From Serinus canaria (Eukaryota; Chordata; Aves; Passeriformes; Fringillidae): 64,000 nt of DNA. The stretch spans positions 41,882,435 through 41,946,434 of the forward strand of contig NC_066317.1 of assembly GCF_022539315.1 (NCBI RefSeq), given 5' to 3'. Shown piece by piece: positions 1-10,300 of the stretch. The notes under the pieces are model-generated. The model was given only the letters and a program-made list of their open reading frames with translations. It was not told the DNA's origin and did not search any database. Each line of letters starts with the position of its first letter. The stretch's first letter is position 1. Both the position numbers and the translations under genes were made by a program.

Positions 1-597
1 CCCTGTGCTGAGGGCCAGATAACTTGGATCATCCTGTGCCCCAGCTTTGCAAAATCTTTGTCTGATCACAGCAGCCAACAGAAATATCACAAAGAGCATG
101 GAACAGGTGTTCAAATGTATCTTGTGGCTTTGCAAGGCAGATACAGTTTCAACTAAGATTTCTTGTCCTAAGCTTTATTTTTGAAGGCTTTACTTTTACG
201 TCTGCTCTTACCTGGCTGGCTGTGAATGCAAACAGGCAGATGTAGACATGCAAGTTAAATGTGCTGTCTTCTGGGAGGATTATGAACTTTCTGTAACACA
301 TTTTCCCAAATATCTTCTTTTTACACTTTTTTTACACAAAGAGGATTTTTACACAAGAAGATATCAATATTTCAGGGGTAAGCATTGCATTTCAAGATTA
401 GATAATTTCTGATACCTATTAATACCTTCCCCATCCCCAATGCAAGTTGAGGATTTTACATTCTTCTTTTCAGTGAAGACTCTTGCCCAAGTGCAGCACA
501 GCAAATGACATGTTTTACACGTGCCTGTGTAAGGCAGGTGTAAAACCTCCTTAAGAAGGGTTTGCTGCAGCTCACCTCCTTTCTCTTTGTTGTACAG
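1..597. other. Upstream non-coding stretch, probably intron or 5' flank of the TFIIE-alpha-like gene
   Basis: AT-rich sequence with no recognisable gene or repeat. It ends in a pyrimidine-rich tract and a TTGTACAG splice acceptor at 591-597, so at least its 3' part is intron. The non-coding first exon and promoter of the TFIIE-alpha-like gene presumably lie before the window. The longest reading frame here is a chance - strand frame with no similarity I recognise. Confidence 0.55.
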
Positions 598-1076
598 CAC
601 TTCTCCACTGACAGTGGCTCATCTCCTGATGGAGGAGCACAACGTTGCCAGCGAGGTGCCGGCAGCCCTGAAGCGCCTGGCCAAATGCATAGTGCGTGGT
701 TTCTATGGTGTGGAATGCTCCCTGGCCCTGGATGTGCTGATCCGCTACCCCTGTGTGAAAGAGGAGGACTTGTTACAGCTGCTCAAGTACGAGCGAAAGC
801 AGCTGCACACCGCCCTCAACGCGCTCAAGGCGGACAAGCTGGTGAAGCTGCGGATGCGGGTTGAAACGGGCCCTAATGGCAAGAGCACGAGGTACAATTA
901 CTACTACATCAACTACAAGGTGCTGGTGGATGTGGTAAAATACAAACTGGATCATGTACGCCGGAAAATAGAAGCAGATGAGCGAGATTCAACGACCAGA
1001 TCCTCTTTTAAATGTCCATCTTGCTCTAGCACGTACACGGACCTTGAAGTCAATCAGCTCTTTGATGCATTTACAG
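598..1076 (+). CDS. TFIIE-alpha-like exon 1 (coding from 629)
   Basis: The acceptor TTGTACAG ends at 597 and the donor is ACAG|GTGTGT. The exon has 31 nt of 5' UTR, then 448 coding nt (149 codons plus one base). It encodes the winged-helix part, including [19 protein letters not shown] and [13 protein letters not shown], and the first zinc-ribbon knuckle CPSC. It is richer in G and C than the later exons. The other frames here are shadows. Confidence 0.9.
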
Positions 1077-4000
1077 GTGTGTTACTTATATTGCTTATTT
1101 GCTGTTATCTTAAAGAATAACCCTGATAGCACAAAACTGTTTCCTAAGTGAACTTTGCAACAAAAGCATGTTTGTTAGAATGTGCTTCTTGTTTGCTGGT
1201 GGACAAGGGCCTGGAACAGGGGATGCTGGGAGGTGAGGGTAAGAGAAGGACTGCTTCTGTAGAACATGCCAAAAAAAAAAGGAAGGTTAATCTTGAATGT
1301 ACGAGCTGGGGCTGAGAATCAGATTCCAAGGCTCAGCTTTGCTTTGAACCTGGTTGAGTAATCTTAACTCACCCAGGTCTTGTGAGTCTCACTTCCTCAT
1401 ATGGACATATGAACACAGTACTGTCTTTACTCTGCTTTAAATCTCTTAGTTAATCAATCAATTTGTGTGGTCAGTCCTTCCGACTGATGAGTTTGACAAG
1501 ATGGGCAAAACCATTTGCAGTCACCTACTGTAATAAGCATCTTGCAGCTCAGTGGCACCATAGCTGTTCTCCTGGGCTGGGAAGTTCGGTCTCCTCACAG
1601 GTCAACATGACACATCCGCAGCAGAAGTGGTGTCGGAGCTTGTGGATTTTTCTTCTCTAAAAACAAAATAACTAAATAGAGTATTTTTTCAAAATGAGTC
1701 AATACGGCATCCCGTGCAATACATTACTCGGAGCACAGCTACTGTGCTGACATCTGGGTTATGGGATCTGCAAAGGATTCCAGAGCCAGGCAGAATGAGC
1801 CTTATATATGACTAACCTGAAATGCCAAAGGTGAAATTTGTGTTCTGCAAAATCATCCCTTTCTTCCTAAACGGAGGGGCTCTGTTGAGTTACTGAAATA
1901 CAAACATTGAAGCTGGTGATGTATTTTCACAGAATAAGCTTGAAGTTTTGTTTGTTTTCCTGAATACGTAAATATGGGGTTCTAGCATATGCCTTGACTG
2001 AGTCTGGAACAACTAAAACCAGATGCTACTTATGCTTGAAAATGTCTTCTCTTACATTAAGAACTGAGAAGATGAGACTGAAGAAAAAAAAAAAATAAAC
2101 TGATGATAGTACATGTCTATCCAGACTAAATTTCTCTCCCAAGACATTTCTCACTTGCATAACAAGTGTATAATACCAGTCTGTCTCAAGTTTGCCTGTA
2201 GAGTTGCATTCCCCTAGTTAATGTGAACAAATGGATAAAGCCAGAATGCCTGGACAGATGTCCAGGCTGCAGGCTGCTGAACAACATCCTGCTGATCTTT
2301 TTGCATTATATGAACATGAGAATTCCCACTTTGGAAAATGTTTCAGAGACTTTTCACTGCACTTACTGCAACACTGAGGTAGAGGAAGATGGCTCGGCGT
2401 TTCCAAAGCGCGACGCTCGAACGTTGCTCGCGAAGTTCAACGAGCAGATCGAGCCTGTCTTTGTGCTGCTGCGTGAGACCGAAGATATTGTGCTGCCCTA
2501 TGACTTGCTGGAGCCTCAGCCAACAGAAATACCAGAATTATCAGAAAGGTATGAACATCACTCTAGAACTCCTGATCAATACAAATCCCCCCGACAACTT
2601 ACCAGCTGTAAAATCTGTGAAATACTGAACTTGCAGCCTATGTACAGTGTTCTGCTTTGTTCATTACAGTCAGCTGTTTAATGAAGAAGTCTGTAATATC
2701 TAAGGCATCCTAAATTTTTGCTATACCTTTTTAATTTTTGATGCATTTTTAAAAGTAATTTATTCCCCAGATTACTCCTTCAGCTAAAGTTCATAGCCCT
2801 TCCTATAGAAAGTAGTATGTCTCTATCAGTGTGCTTCATCCAGAGATGCACTTCTGAAGAGACCTTGCAAAAATCAGTGATTCAGAACCACTTGCCTGTG
2901 AGGTAAAAGGGAATGTAAATTATTAGAGCACTTCTTAAAGCTAGTCTGCTGAGAAAACATGTTTTTGGGTTCCTTGTTTGTGATTCTTGTTCAGGTTTTT
3001 TTTTAAATGGGAACTGGGTGGGGGGTGGGGTGGTTCTTGCATTAATACTACTACTTCAAAATGTGACACCTCATTCAGCTTTGATCCGAAGTTGGGCTCA
3101 AGTGTGCTGGAATCCTGCTGTCGCCCTGAAAAATGGTCACACAGAAGTTCTGCTTTTGGCCTTACATACACCCAAAACTTAACTATTGATGTCCAAGACT
3201 CAAAGCAAGAGAAGAAAAGAAGAGAAAAAGCAACTAAAAAGCAACCTATCTGGTTGTCACAGAGCACTGTGGAAGGAGCAGCAACAGCCACCAACACAAG
3301 TATTGGTAAGTTTAGTGAATTCACCAATTAATTCTGCAGCCTTACTGTAAATACAGCTTTCCCACTGAAAATGTAGTGAGCTTGGTTTAGACAATACTGT
3401 TTCTATTCTGTGTTAGTGGTTATCAGACATTAGTTTCCAAAATCTAGTTTTAAGACTGACTGAGGTTATATTCCTAAAGCCAGAGATCAGGTGTGTCCTA
3501 AAACTTCTGGCTTTAGCCATGCAGTAATTTTAATGGTAATTTTTACAGTGGAAAGCTCTCAGAAATGTCTGTATTGTCAAGAGAATTCTAGTATGGGTAA
3601 AAAAGATCCAGAATAGAAAAAAATCATCGATGTAGTATGCCCATGTGGTAACTGTAAACGTTTGATCCTTCTAACATTAGTTTTGTGTATTAGGAGTAAA
3701 TGCTTTTGAAGAAACTGAAGAAAATGTTAAAGAAACTGTCACTGATAATGAAATCATCAAGACTCTTCTGGTCCATGAATCCAAGTCATCATCTAGCACA
3801 GACCAGGCTCCTATTGTCAAAAGCAAACGACACAGATCACACAGTGACAGCAGTGAGTTTGAAAAGTATGCCAAGCACTCAAGAGGAGCAGGAATGAAAG
3901 TAGCAGGCAGCAACTTTGAACAAGAGGAGGAACAGGAAACTTTGGGTCCTATTTTAATGGTAGCTGGCCAGCCCTGCTCATATGGCCAAGTTAGTGAAAA

Positions 4001-4088
4001 CCCAGAGCTTGTGTCTCTCATGACAAATGAAGAGAGAGACACTTATATAAAAGTAGGACAAGAAATGTTCCAGTCTGTCTTTGAATAA
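629..4088 (+). CDS. TFIIE alpha subunit-like protein (GTF2E1 family), complete, four coding exons
   Basis: TFIIE-alpha pairs with TFIIE-beta, joins the RNA polymerase II pre-initiation complex and recruits and regulates TFIIH. Joining 629-1076, 2347-2548, 3079-3305 and 3694-4088 gives 424 codons including stop (423 aa; human GTF2E1 is 439), with all phases compatible. The start ATG at 629 gives [19 protein letters not shown], matching the start of the human protein. Residues about 8-110 are the extended winged helix (KYKLDH just after). A zinc ribbon follows: CPSC at the end of exon 1 and CTYC at the start of exon 2, 21 residues apart as in human TFIIE-alpha. The C-terminus keeps a short acidic run and the conserved [10 protein letters not shown] and [11 protein letters not shown] blocks, ending FQSVFE. 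By eye only about seven in ten residues of the core match human, much lower than expected for bird GTF2E1, so I infer a paralog and give no symbol. Introns rule out a recent retrocopy. It converges on PCM1. Confidence 0.88.
2347..2548 (+). CDS. TFIIE-alpha-like exon 2
   Basis: The acceptor is GTTTCAG|AG and the donor GAAAG|GTATGA. The 202 nt encode [20 protein letters not shown] onward, which is the second zinc knuckle, then the conserved [15 protein letters not shown] and LLRETED stretch of TFIIE-alpha. Human has Gly-Thr-Phe where this copy has Glu-Thr-Phe at the junction. Confidence 0.9.
3079..3305 (+). CDS. TFIIE-alpha-like exon 3
   Basis: The 227 nt are in phase with exons 2 and 4. The first third ([14 protein letters not shown]) has no clear human counterpart. 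The rest aligns with the variable middle of TFIIE-alpha: [11 protein letters not shown] against human YTQNVVINMDD, then a lysine/arginine-rich run and [11 protein letters not shown] against human PIWLRESTVQG. The acceptor CATTCAG|C is chosen on phase and has only a modest pyrimidine tract, so this 5' edge is the least certain of the gene. Confidence 0.8.
3694..4088 (+). CDS. TFIIE-alpha-like exon 4 (last coding)
   Basis: The acceptor is GTGTATTAG|GA and the stop TAA is at 4086-4088. It encodes an acidic and serine-rich linker, a [14 protein letters not shown] basic/serine stretch, FEQEEEQE, and the conserved C-terminal block ([26 protein letters not shown]). The acidic run is shorter than in human GTF2E1, where it contributes to contacts with TFIIH. 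Confidence 0.9.
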
Positions 4089-4385
4089 CTACTACTGTAG
4101 GAATATCCAACCTTGTATAGAAAAGATGAAGGCTTCTAACTTATGTTCTTCAAAGTTTACCACTGAAGGGTTTTGTTTGAACTTGCTCCTAAGCAAGATG
4201 ATAATCCTGTAGTAGGTAACTACAGTTCAAATATTATCATTGCAGCCACAGCAAGTGTTGTTTGTTGTTGTAATGATTAGACTTTGCGGATGATGTAATT
4301 AGTTTTGGAGCATGAATCATTTCAGGATACATTTGGATCTAATTAAAATAACATTTGAAAAGCAGTGATGCAATCTATAAGAAGA

Positions 4386-4391
4386 AATAAA
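4386..4391 (+). terminator. Candidate polyadenylation signal of the TFIIE-alpha-like gene
   Basis: AATAAA lies 298 nt after the stop codon and is the first canonical hexamer downstream on the + strand. Use is inferred only. Confidence 0.5.
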
Positions 4392-4885
4392 TTATTCCAT
4401 CTCTCTCTGAGAAGTAACAGTTACCTCCAGTAGTGAAAATGAGTCCAAATCCAATATGAGCTGGTTTCATTCCACACGTATGTTCCAGTGGTGTGTTAGG
4501 TCACTAACTGTAAAACAGTAAAGGACAGGTGCCACACAGCAACCTCCTTATAAGGGAAGAGCTGTTACTAAATTGCATTAGCAATAGATGAGAAGCAACT
4601 CTGGCCTCTGAACTTTCATCCCAAGAATAATTTTTCCAATTCTTCATACGCACTATATAGAACTGTCTTGAATGGTGAACGTGCAAGGGGCACTGGACAG
4701 CAAAATGTAGCATTTCATTTTGGTCTAGATCAGTCAGGGAGCAAGCAATGTATCAAGCACAAGACTGCTTCTCCCATCTCACTCTCCCACTCCCCAGTGT
4801 TCTTTTTAAGCAAGAAACAAATTTTGCTTGAAATTAACTACGTAAGTAGAAGGACTGGCATTAGGCATAAGTGAGAGTTCAACTT
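4392..4885. other. Intergenic stretch between the convergent genes
   Basis: Nothing recognisable. AT-rich unique-looking sequence without a supported reading frame. Confidence 0.5.
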
Positions 4886-5145
4886 AATCAGCAGTTCTGC
4901 TACTTGAGCAAGTGATAATGAAAGTAGACTAGAAGGGCACGAAGTAAAACACAGGAAGTTCTCTTTGAATGTTAGGAAAATACTTCAGTGTAAGGGTGAA
5001 GTGGCACTGGCCCAGGTTGCCCAGAGAGGTGGTAGTCTCCCACCAGGAAGATACTCAAAAGCCACCTGGGCAAACAGCTCTGAGTGGCCCTGCTGGCACA
5101 AGATGACCTTCAGAGGTCCCTGCTGACCATTCCATAATGAAATAG
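4886..5145 (+). repeat. CR1 LINE 3' fragment
   Basis: Matches the terminal region of avian CR1: GATGTTAGGAAAA-like start, then CACTGGCCCAGGTTGCCCAG, AGGTGGT, and a degenerate GATGACCTTCAGAGGTCCCTGC near the end. It is diverged and lacks the ATTCTATGATTCT tail. Confidence 0.8.
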
Positions 5146-5299
5146 TAGAGAGAAGGTATGACCAATGAAACACCATTTCAATGCAATTTTCATGTACACA
5201 TACTGTTGGTTCTGACAGGTAATTTTCTGTTCAGTAGCTGGTGTGGGGCTGTTTTGAATCTGTGCTGAAAATAAGTGTTGGTACCTCAGAGCTGTTTTC

Positions 5300-5712
5300 C
5301 TTATTGCTGAACAGCATGTGCACAGAGGCCAGACTGCTTAATCACCCCATGCCCCGGCAAGAAGGCTGGGGATGCACAGTTAGGAGGGGATGCCACCAGG
5401 ACAGCTATCCCACACCACAGAGCATCACGAACATATTGAGCTCAAAGAAGAAACAGGAGACCTTTGAAGTAATGGCATTTGTCTTCACAAGTCCTTGTTA
5501 TGCGTCATGGAGCCATTTTCCTGGAGGTGGCTTAACACCTGTTTGCCATTTTGCTTTGCTTGCATGTGTAGCTTTTGCTTTACCTATTAATCTTTCTTTC
5601 AACTAAGAATTATTTTGTTTTCACTCTTCCATTTCTCTGAGCCCACTGTTTGGGGAGTGAGCAACCAGCTGTCTTGTCTGGTGCTCAGTTGCTGGCTGGG
5701 GTTAAACCCCTT
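5300..5712 (+). mobile_element. Degenerate solo LTR of an avian endogenous retrovirus family (copy 1)
   Basis: It shares its layout with the copy near 15.1-15.5 kb: the CCCACACCACAGAGCATCA block, then GGAGGTGGCTTAACACCTG, a TTTTGCTTTGCTTG promoter-like region, a TTTCAACTAAGAATT hinge and the 3' end GTTGCTGGCTGGGGTTAAAC. The family is common in songbird genomes. No internal retroviral genes are next to it. The 5' edge is uncertain. Confidence 0.7.
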
Positions 5713-6160
5713 ATTCCAGCGCAAGAATTCAGGAATAGGGTGTGCTCAGCCTCTTTCTTAAGCTTAGACTTTAATGATTCAACATATAAACTAACATTAT
5801 TTCAAAGCTGCAGTCATAATCTCACTCTACTTGATAAAAAAAGTCCTCTTTTAGGTTTGAGCAATTCTTGTGCTTTATTAGTAATTAGAAGTCTGATTGT
5901 TTCAGTTTCACAGGTTTGCCTTTGTCACAACATAGTTCCTTGGTCCTCAAAATGGAAATTTTTTTGCCTACAGTAGTACCACCAGTGTAAAGCCTGCAGA
6001 GTAACTAAACTATCATAAAACTAAAGATTTTGCTAATCTACTTTCATTCTTGCACATGAGAGGCATGTGACCATAATCTGCCAATTCAAAATTTGTTCAT
6101 AAAACCTAGAGACATTCCAAACAAACTAGAAAAAAAAAATCACAGAAGAATTACAATCTC
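5713..6160. other. Intergenic stretch
   Basis: Nothing recognised. AT-rich, lying between the old LTR and the farthest plausible PCM1 3' end. Confidence 0.45.
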
Positions 6161-6162
6161 AT

Positions 6163-6168
6163 TTTATT
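6163..6168 (-). terminator. PCM1: Possible distal PCM1 polyadenylation signal
   Basis: TTTATT on the + strand reads AATAAA for PCM1. It would give a 3' UTR of about 1.15 kb. The intervening 6.17-7.03 kb is repeat-free and AT-rich, consistent with a long 3' UTR, but use is not shown by the sequence. Confidence 0.35.
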
Positions 6169-7029
6169 TAAACTTCAAGCATATTTAGGCTTCACCATCA
6201 CTATACTGTCTCCCACAGTATATAGCCATATTATCATACTAACCTCAAAAACAACACAATCCTGAATTAAGAATAACCAGTGCTTTTTAACTACTTTCAG
6301 AAAAGCCTTGTGTTTAAGGCAAACAGAATCTTTATAATGTAGCAGGTGTGCTGAATAAGCTTCTTCTAGCTCAGTTTTATGACTTAGTGTTATTAGCAAC
6401 TCTGACCTGAAAAACTGAACAAAGTTTTCTAATTTACTTTTCTGTAATTCTGCCTTGAGACTCCAGGAGGTGCTGACTTCAACTGTTTTTTAAAACATTG
6501 ACTTTGTAATGAAATTTAGGAAACTAAAATTAAAGCAAACACTTTAGAACAGATTCTCCAGACCTTCAATTGCAGCAATTTTAAATTAGCTATGAAAAGA
6601 TATTAACATTTTCAGACAGGTTTAATCCTGTGAACATCAAAAGGATTCAGCAAATGCAGAAAAATTACAGCTGGTTTCCGCACTAAACTACAAACCTGGG
6701 GTATTCAACTTCATCTCAGATACGTGTGCTGATAGGAAAAGAATTCCACGGGCCATGAATAGGAACTTTTTTGTTACAGACAAGCTATACTGTAGGCTAT
6801 AAAGACAACACATAGGTATGTACTGTGTCTATACCTTGTATTTTGAGAAGATGCAAGAAAGCTGGAGAATTTCTTGTCCCAAGAAAATTAGCAGTGTTTC
6901 TTGTAAGAGAAGAGCAAACTGCTAGAAGCATGCCAACAAGTCAATTAACTTCCGGCAACAAACTCAGCATACCAGTTTGTAAGCCAAAGAAAATTTTTCA
7001 AAAGAGAAAACTTACAGACAAGTCCAAAC

Positions 7030-7035
7030 TTTATT
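7030..7035 (-). terminator. PCM1: Probable proximal PCM1 polyadenylation signal
   Basis: On the - strand an AATAAA lies about 280 nt after the PCM1 stop and is followed by a GT-rich TTGTCTGT element, the usual arrangement for a cleavage site. Another AATAAA at 7285-7290 is only about 25 nt past the stop and seems too close. Confidence 0.5.
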
Positions 7036-7314
7036 TAAAACTACCATTGTGAACAATTTTAAAATTACCAAACAAGTCACAATAAAAAATAAAAAAATAA
7101 GACAGAAAAAGAACAGTGCAGCAAAACTGAATAGAAGTGGATTCAGTTCCAGCTGTTTAAACTGCCACAGGCAGAAGATCACATACCTATCCTAAGAGGC
7201 AGCGTGTTAAAAATTTTACATTTTTATACACTTCCAGAATTCTGGGAAATTAGTACTGATCTTTATGCATTTGTATACATAGAGTTTATTAATGCAGACA
7301 TCTTCGGGTAATTC

Positions 7315-7340
7315 TTATGCATTTTGAGCTCCAAAAGTTT
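7315..7340 (-). CDS. PCM1: PCM1 coding exon 38 (last)
   Basis: The acceptor ATTTTACAG leads into residues 2044-2051 (ETFGAQNA) and TAA at 7317-7315; human ends ETVGAQSI. Only 26 coding nt, too short for ordinary ORF calling. The 3' UTR continues below. Confidence 0.93.
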
Positions 7341-10300
7341 CTGTAAAATAAGAATAAAATCATCGTCTACTATCTACAACGTATCAAACAGCTCATTACC
7401 ATGTTTCAGCTGCTATTTCATCCTCACAAGCATTTTGAGCCATGGCTTACTTGAACAGCTACAGCCATCCCCCCTACACAGTGCGTAAGAATGACTTGGA
7501 GCTAGCTACAACTTTGGTCTGGCATGGCATTCTTGGTCAGACTGTTCCCACAGCAGCCCTGGGCATCAGTATCCACCAAATGGGCACAACAGGCTTGTGT
7601 GGCAGAGTCGTGAGAAGCAGAACGCTGAACAGGCAGTGACCAAAATGGAAGGAAAGATGCACCTTTCCTCTCACTTTGTTCTGGAAAAAAAAAACCTGTG
7701 CTGCCACTGCAAATGCATTAAATAAAAAGCAGGTTCATCAGCTTATACTATTTCAGGAATTGGAAGGAGGCACACTAGCAGGGAACTGCTACTATCAAAA
7801 TATCCACTTCATGCCCTTTATACATGCCATTACTGTATACTCCACTGGAAAATTACACATCTAACAATAAAAGAGAAGTCTTAAATACTGTAATTCTGTC
7901 ACAATATTTTAGAAAAAAAACATTTTACTTCAAAATGTTGAAGTAAAACATCAGTTATTTGTACCCTTGCACACTTAAGTATAAGCAAGTAATCCCATGA
8001 GAGTATGTGATTTGATTTCTGATTGAAAAAAGTTTTAAAAAAACCCAGAAAAATCATTTTCTCTGGCCTCCATTATCAGTAAGATTTTGTACCTGCATTA
8101 AAAATATTTCATGAAAGTGAAAAATTTTATTGCTATCATACACACTGGAACTTTTTTCTACCACATGGTGTACTTCACATGAAAAATAATTTCTTTCTCC
8201 CTGAGGAGATGTTTTACTATTCTGGAAAGTCTCTTGAATGTTTTTATCACAAAAGCACTGAGCAGTCTGTCAGGAAATTATACTAAGTGTTATTAAATCA
8301 GATAATAGCAATAATAATTTACAGTATTATCAAATCCAGGCTTGTGAAACAAGAAACAAAAATACCGCTCCATTTGAATAAGTTTCAGAACCATTATGTT
8401 GTGACATACACTTTAAATATGTTAATTTTTATGACTTTATCAGCCACAGAATCTAAGAAAGTATATAGAAGAGAGATGGACAGCGAGATAAAATCCCTTC
8501 CTATCAATACAACACTTTCAAATGCACCAAAACAAAACCCAGTATTTTTACTGCACTATGATAATTGCTTATTTCAATCAGCAATATTTAAATTCGAGTA
8601 TTCCACGGTGTTTTCCCAATATGTATGCAGAATATAGAAAAAAATTACCAGGTTCTTTCAATGTTTGGGCATCTCCTACTAATTCCTGATCTTGAGCTCC
8701 ACCTCTATCCAGTAATTCATCAGACAAACTCTTGGTTTGGGCCTCTGTTTCCATTTTCTTCATTAAATCTGCCTTTGTAACAGAAAAAGCAAATCAGAAA
8801 ATTCTGGATAACTCTTGCTGCTGTCTGGGTAACACAGACATTGACAGTTACACATGCACTTCTAAACAACAACTACACAAATAATAGCAAAATACCTCTG
8901 AATATACAGCAAGTTTGAGGGGCAAGTCTTCGACTTTCACAAAGTCATCTTCATCAGATTTTTGACTTACATTTCCAGAACCAGGTTCCTGTTAATAAAA
9001 ATGTGGTATTTAAGAAGTGCTATTTTCTTTTCTTTTCACTCCAAAACTATTAAAGTACACTAAAAAATGCACATATCAAACTTGTAGATGGAAACAAAAC
9101 AAGACTGCAAACCAGAAATAACACTGAAAAAAAAAAAAAGCTTATAATTTCTCTTGGATGGATCTTAACTGAGATATACACACATATTCGTTCACTAGCA
9201 CAGGTGACTCTGTATCAGGGCTGCCAGCCATGGAGCTTTCAGAACTTGCACCAGATTTGTTTTCTGCACATGTGGTATCTCGTGTTTGAGTTTCATTCAC
9301 TGTCAAAGATGAGCTTGATCCTTCAGTTTTCACAGTGGCTGTTATAAAGGATTCTGGGGTATTGGCTGTTAAAGCTGGTGTATTCTCCATGACACTGAAG
9401 TAATGATGCACAGCTGCAGCCACATCTTGTTCACCTAAAACCACAGAATTACATTTCAACTAGGAAGAGACAGTAAAATATTCTGAAGATACAAAAATTA
9501 TTATTATTCTTTTAAAAATTATGATCCAAAGCTACCAATGAACAACAAAACTGAATTATAGTCTCTTAGACAACACAAAGCTGATTGAAGAAAAACATCA
9601 GTTATTTGTACCCTTACACACTTTAGTATAAGCGATTTATCCCATGAGAGTATGTGACTTCATTTCTGACTGAAAAAAGTTTTCAAAAAACCGCAATAAA
9701 CAACTTCCAGAACTAAGTGACCTACTACAAAACTTTAATTCTAGGTATGAGGAGATATAATACAGAACAGTAAATACCTTAATATTTTGCCACCCTAATA
9801 TTAATTTTTAGTCTACAAAAAAAGGCCAAAAACAAAACTAGTGTTTGCAACAGAAAAACACAGGGAAGGTGGTAATAGCAGTTACACTAGAAATAACATT
9901 CATACAACCCAGTAATGCTCCCTTCTTTTGATGGAAAAGCATTTCTTTGCTCTTAATCAGTTACAACATTACTCACAGAAAGAAAAATTTAAAATAGAAA
10001 TTTCAATAATTAATAAAATGGTAGTAGCAGAAAAAACAAGACAAATCTAAACATCAAAACATTGTAACACATATTAATTCTGATACAGTTGTGTGCCAAG
10101 AGCTGCAACAAGCAGCTAAAATTCTTGCTCATATAAAGCATCAAAACCACGTCTACCTAAGGAAGACTATTCCATGTTTCCTCTTTAAAAGGTTTACTGT
10201 GTCAATATCAACACAGGTACATCCAGGCAACTGATACAGTTCCATGAAAAAGACAGTCCAGTAAATTTGATAATCTTTCTCTTAGTTAGATGTATCACAG

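Noticed and set aside
7442..7639. + strand frame starting MAYLNSYSHPPYTVRK
   Set aside because: Lies in the last PCM1 intron, antisense, with no similarity or promoter.
9142..9183. Extension of PCM1 exon 35 reading beyond the donor (VCISQLRSIQEKL)
   Set aside because: Intron read-through; the reading rejoins the human pattern at exon 36 in correct phase.
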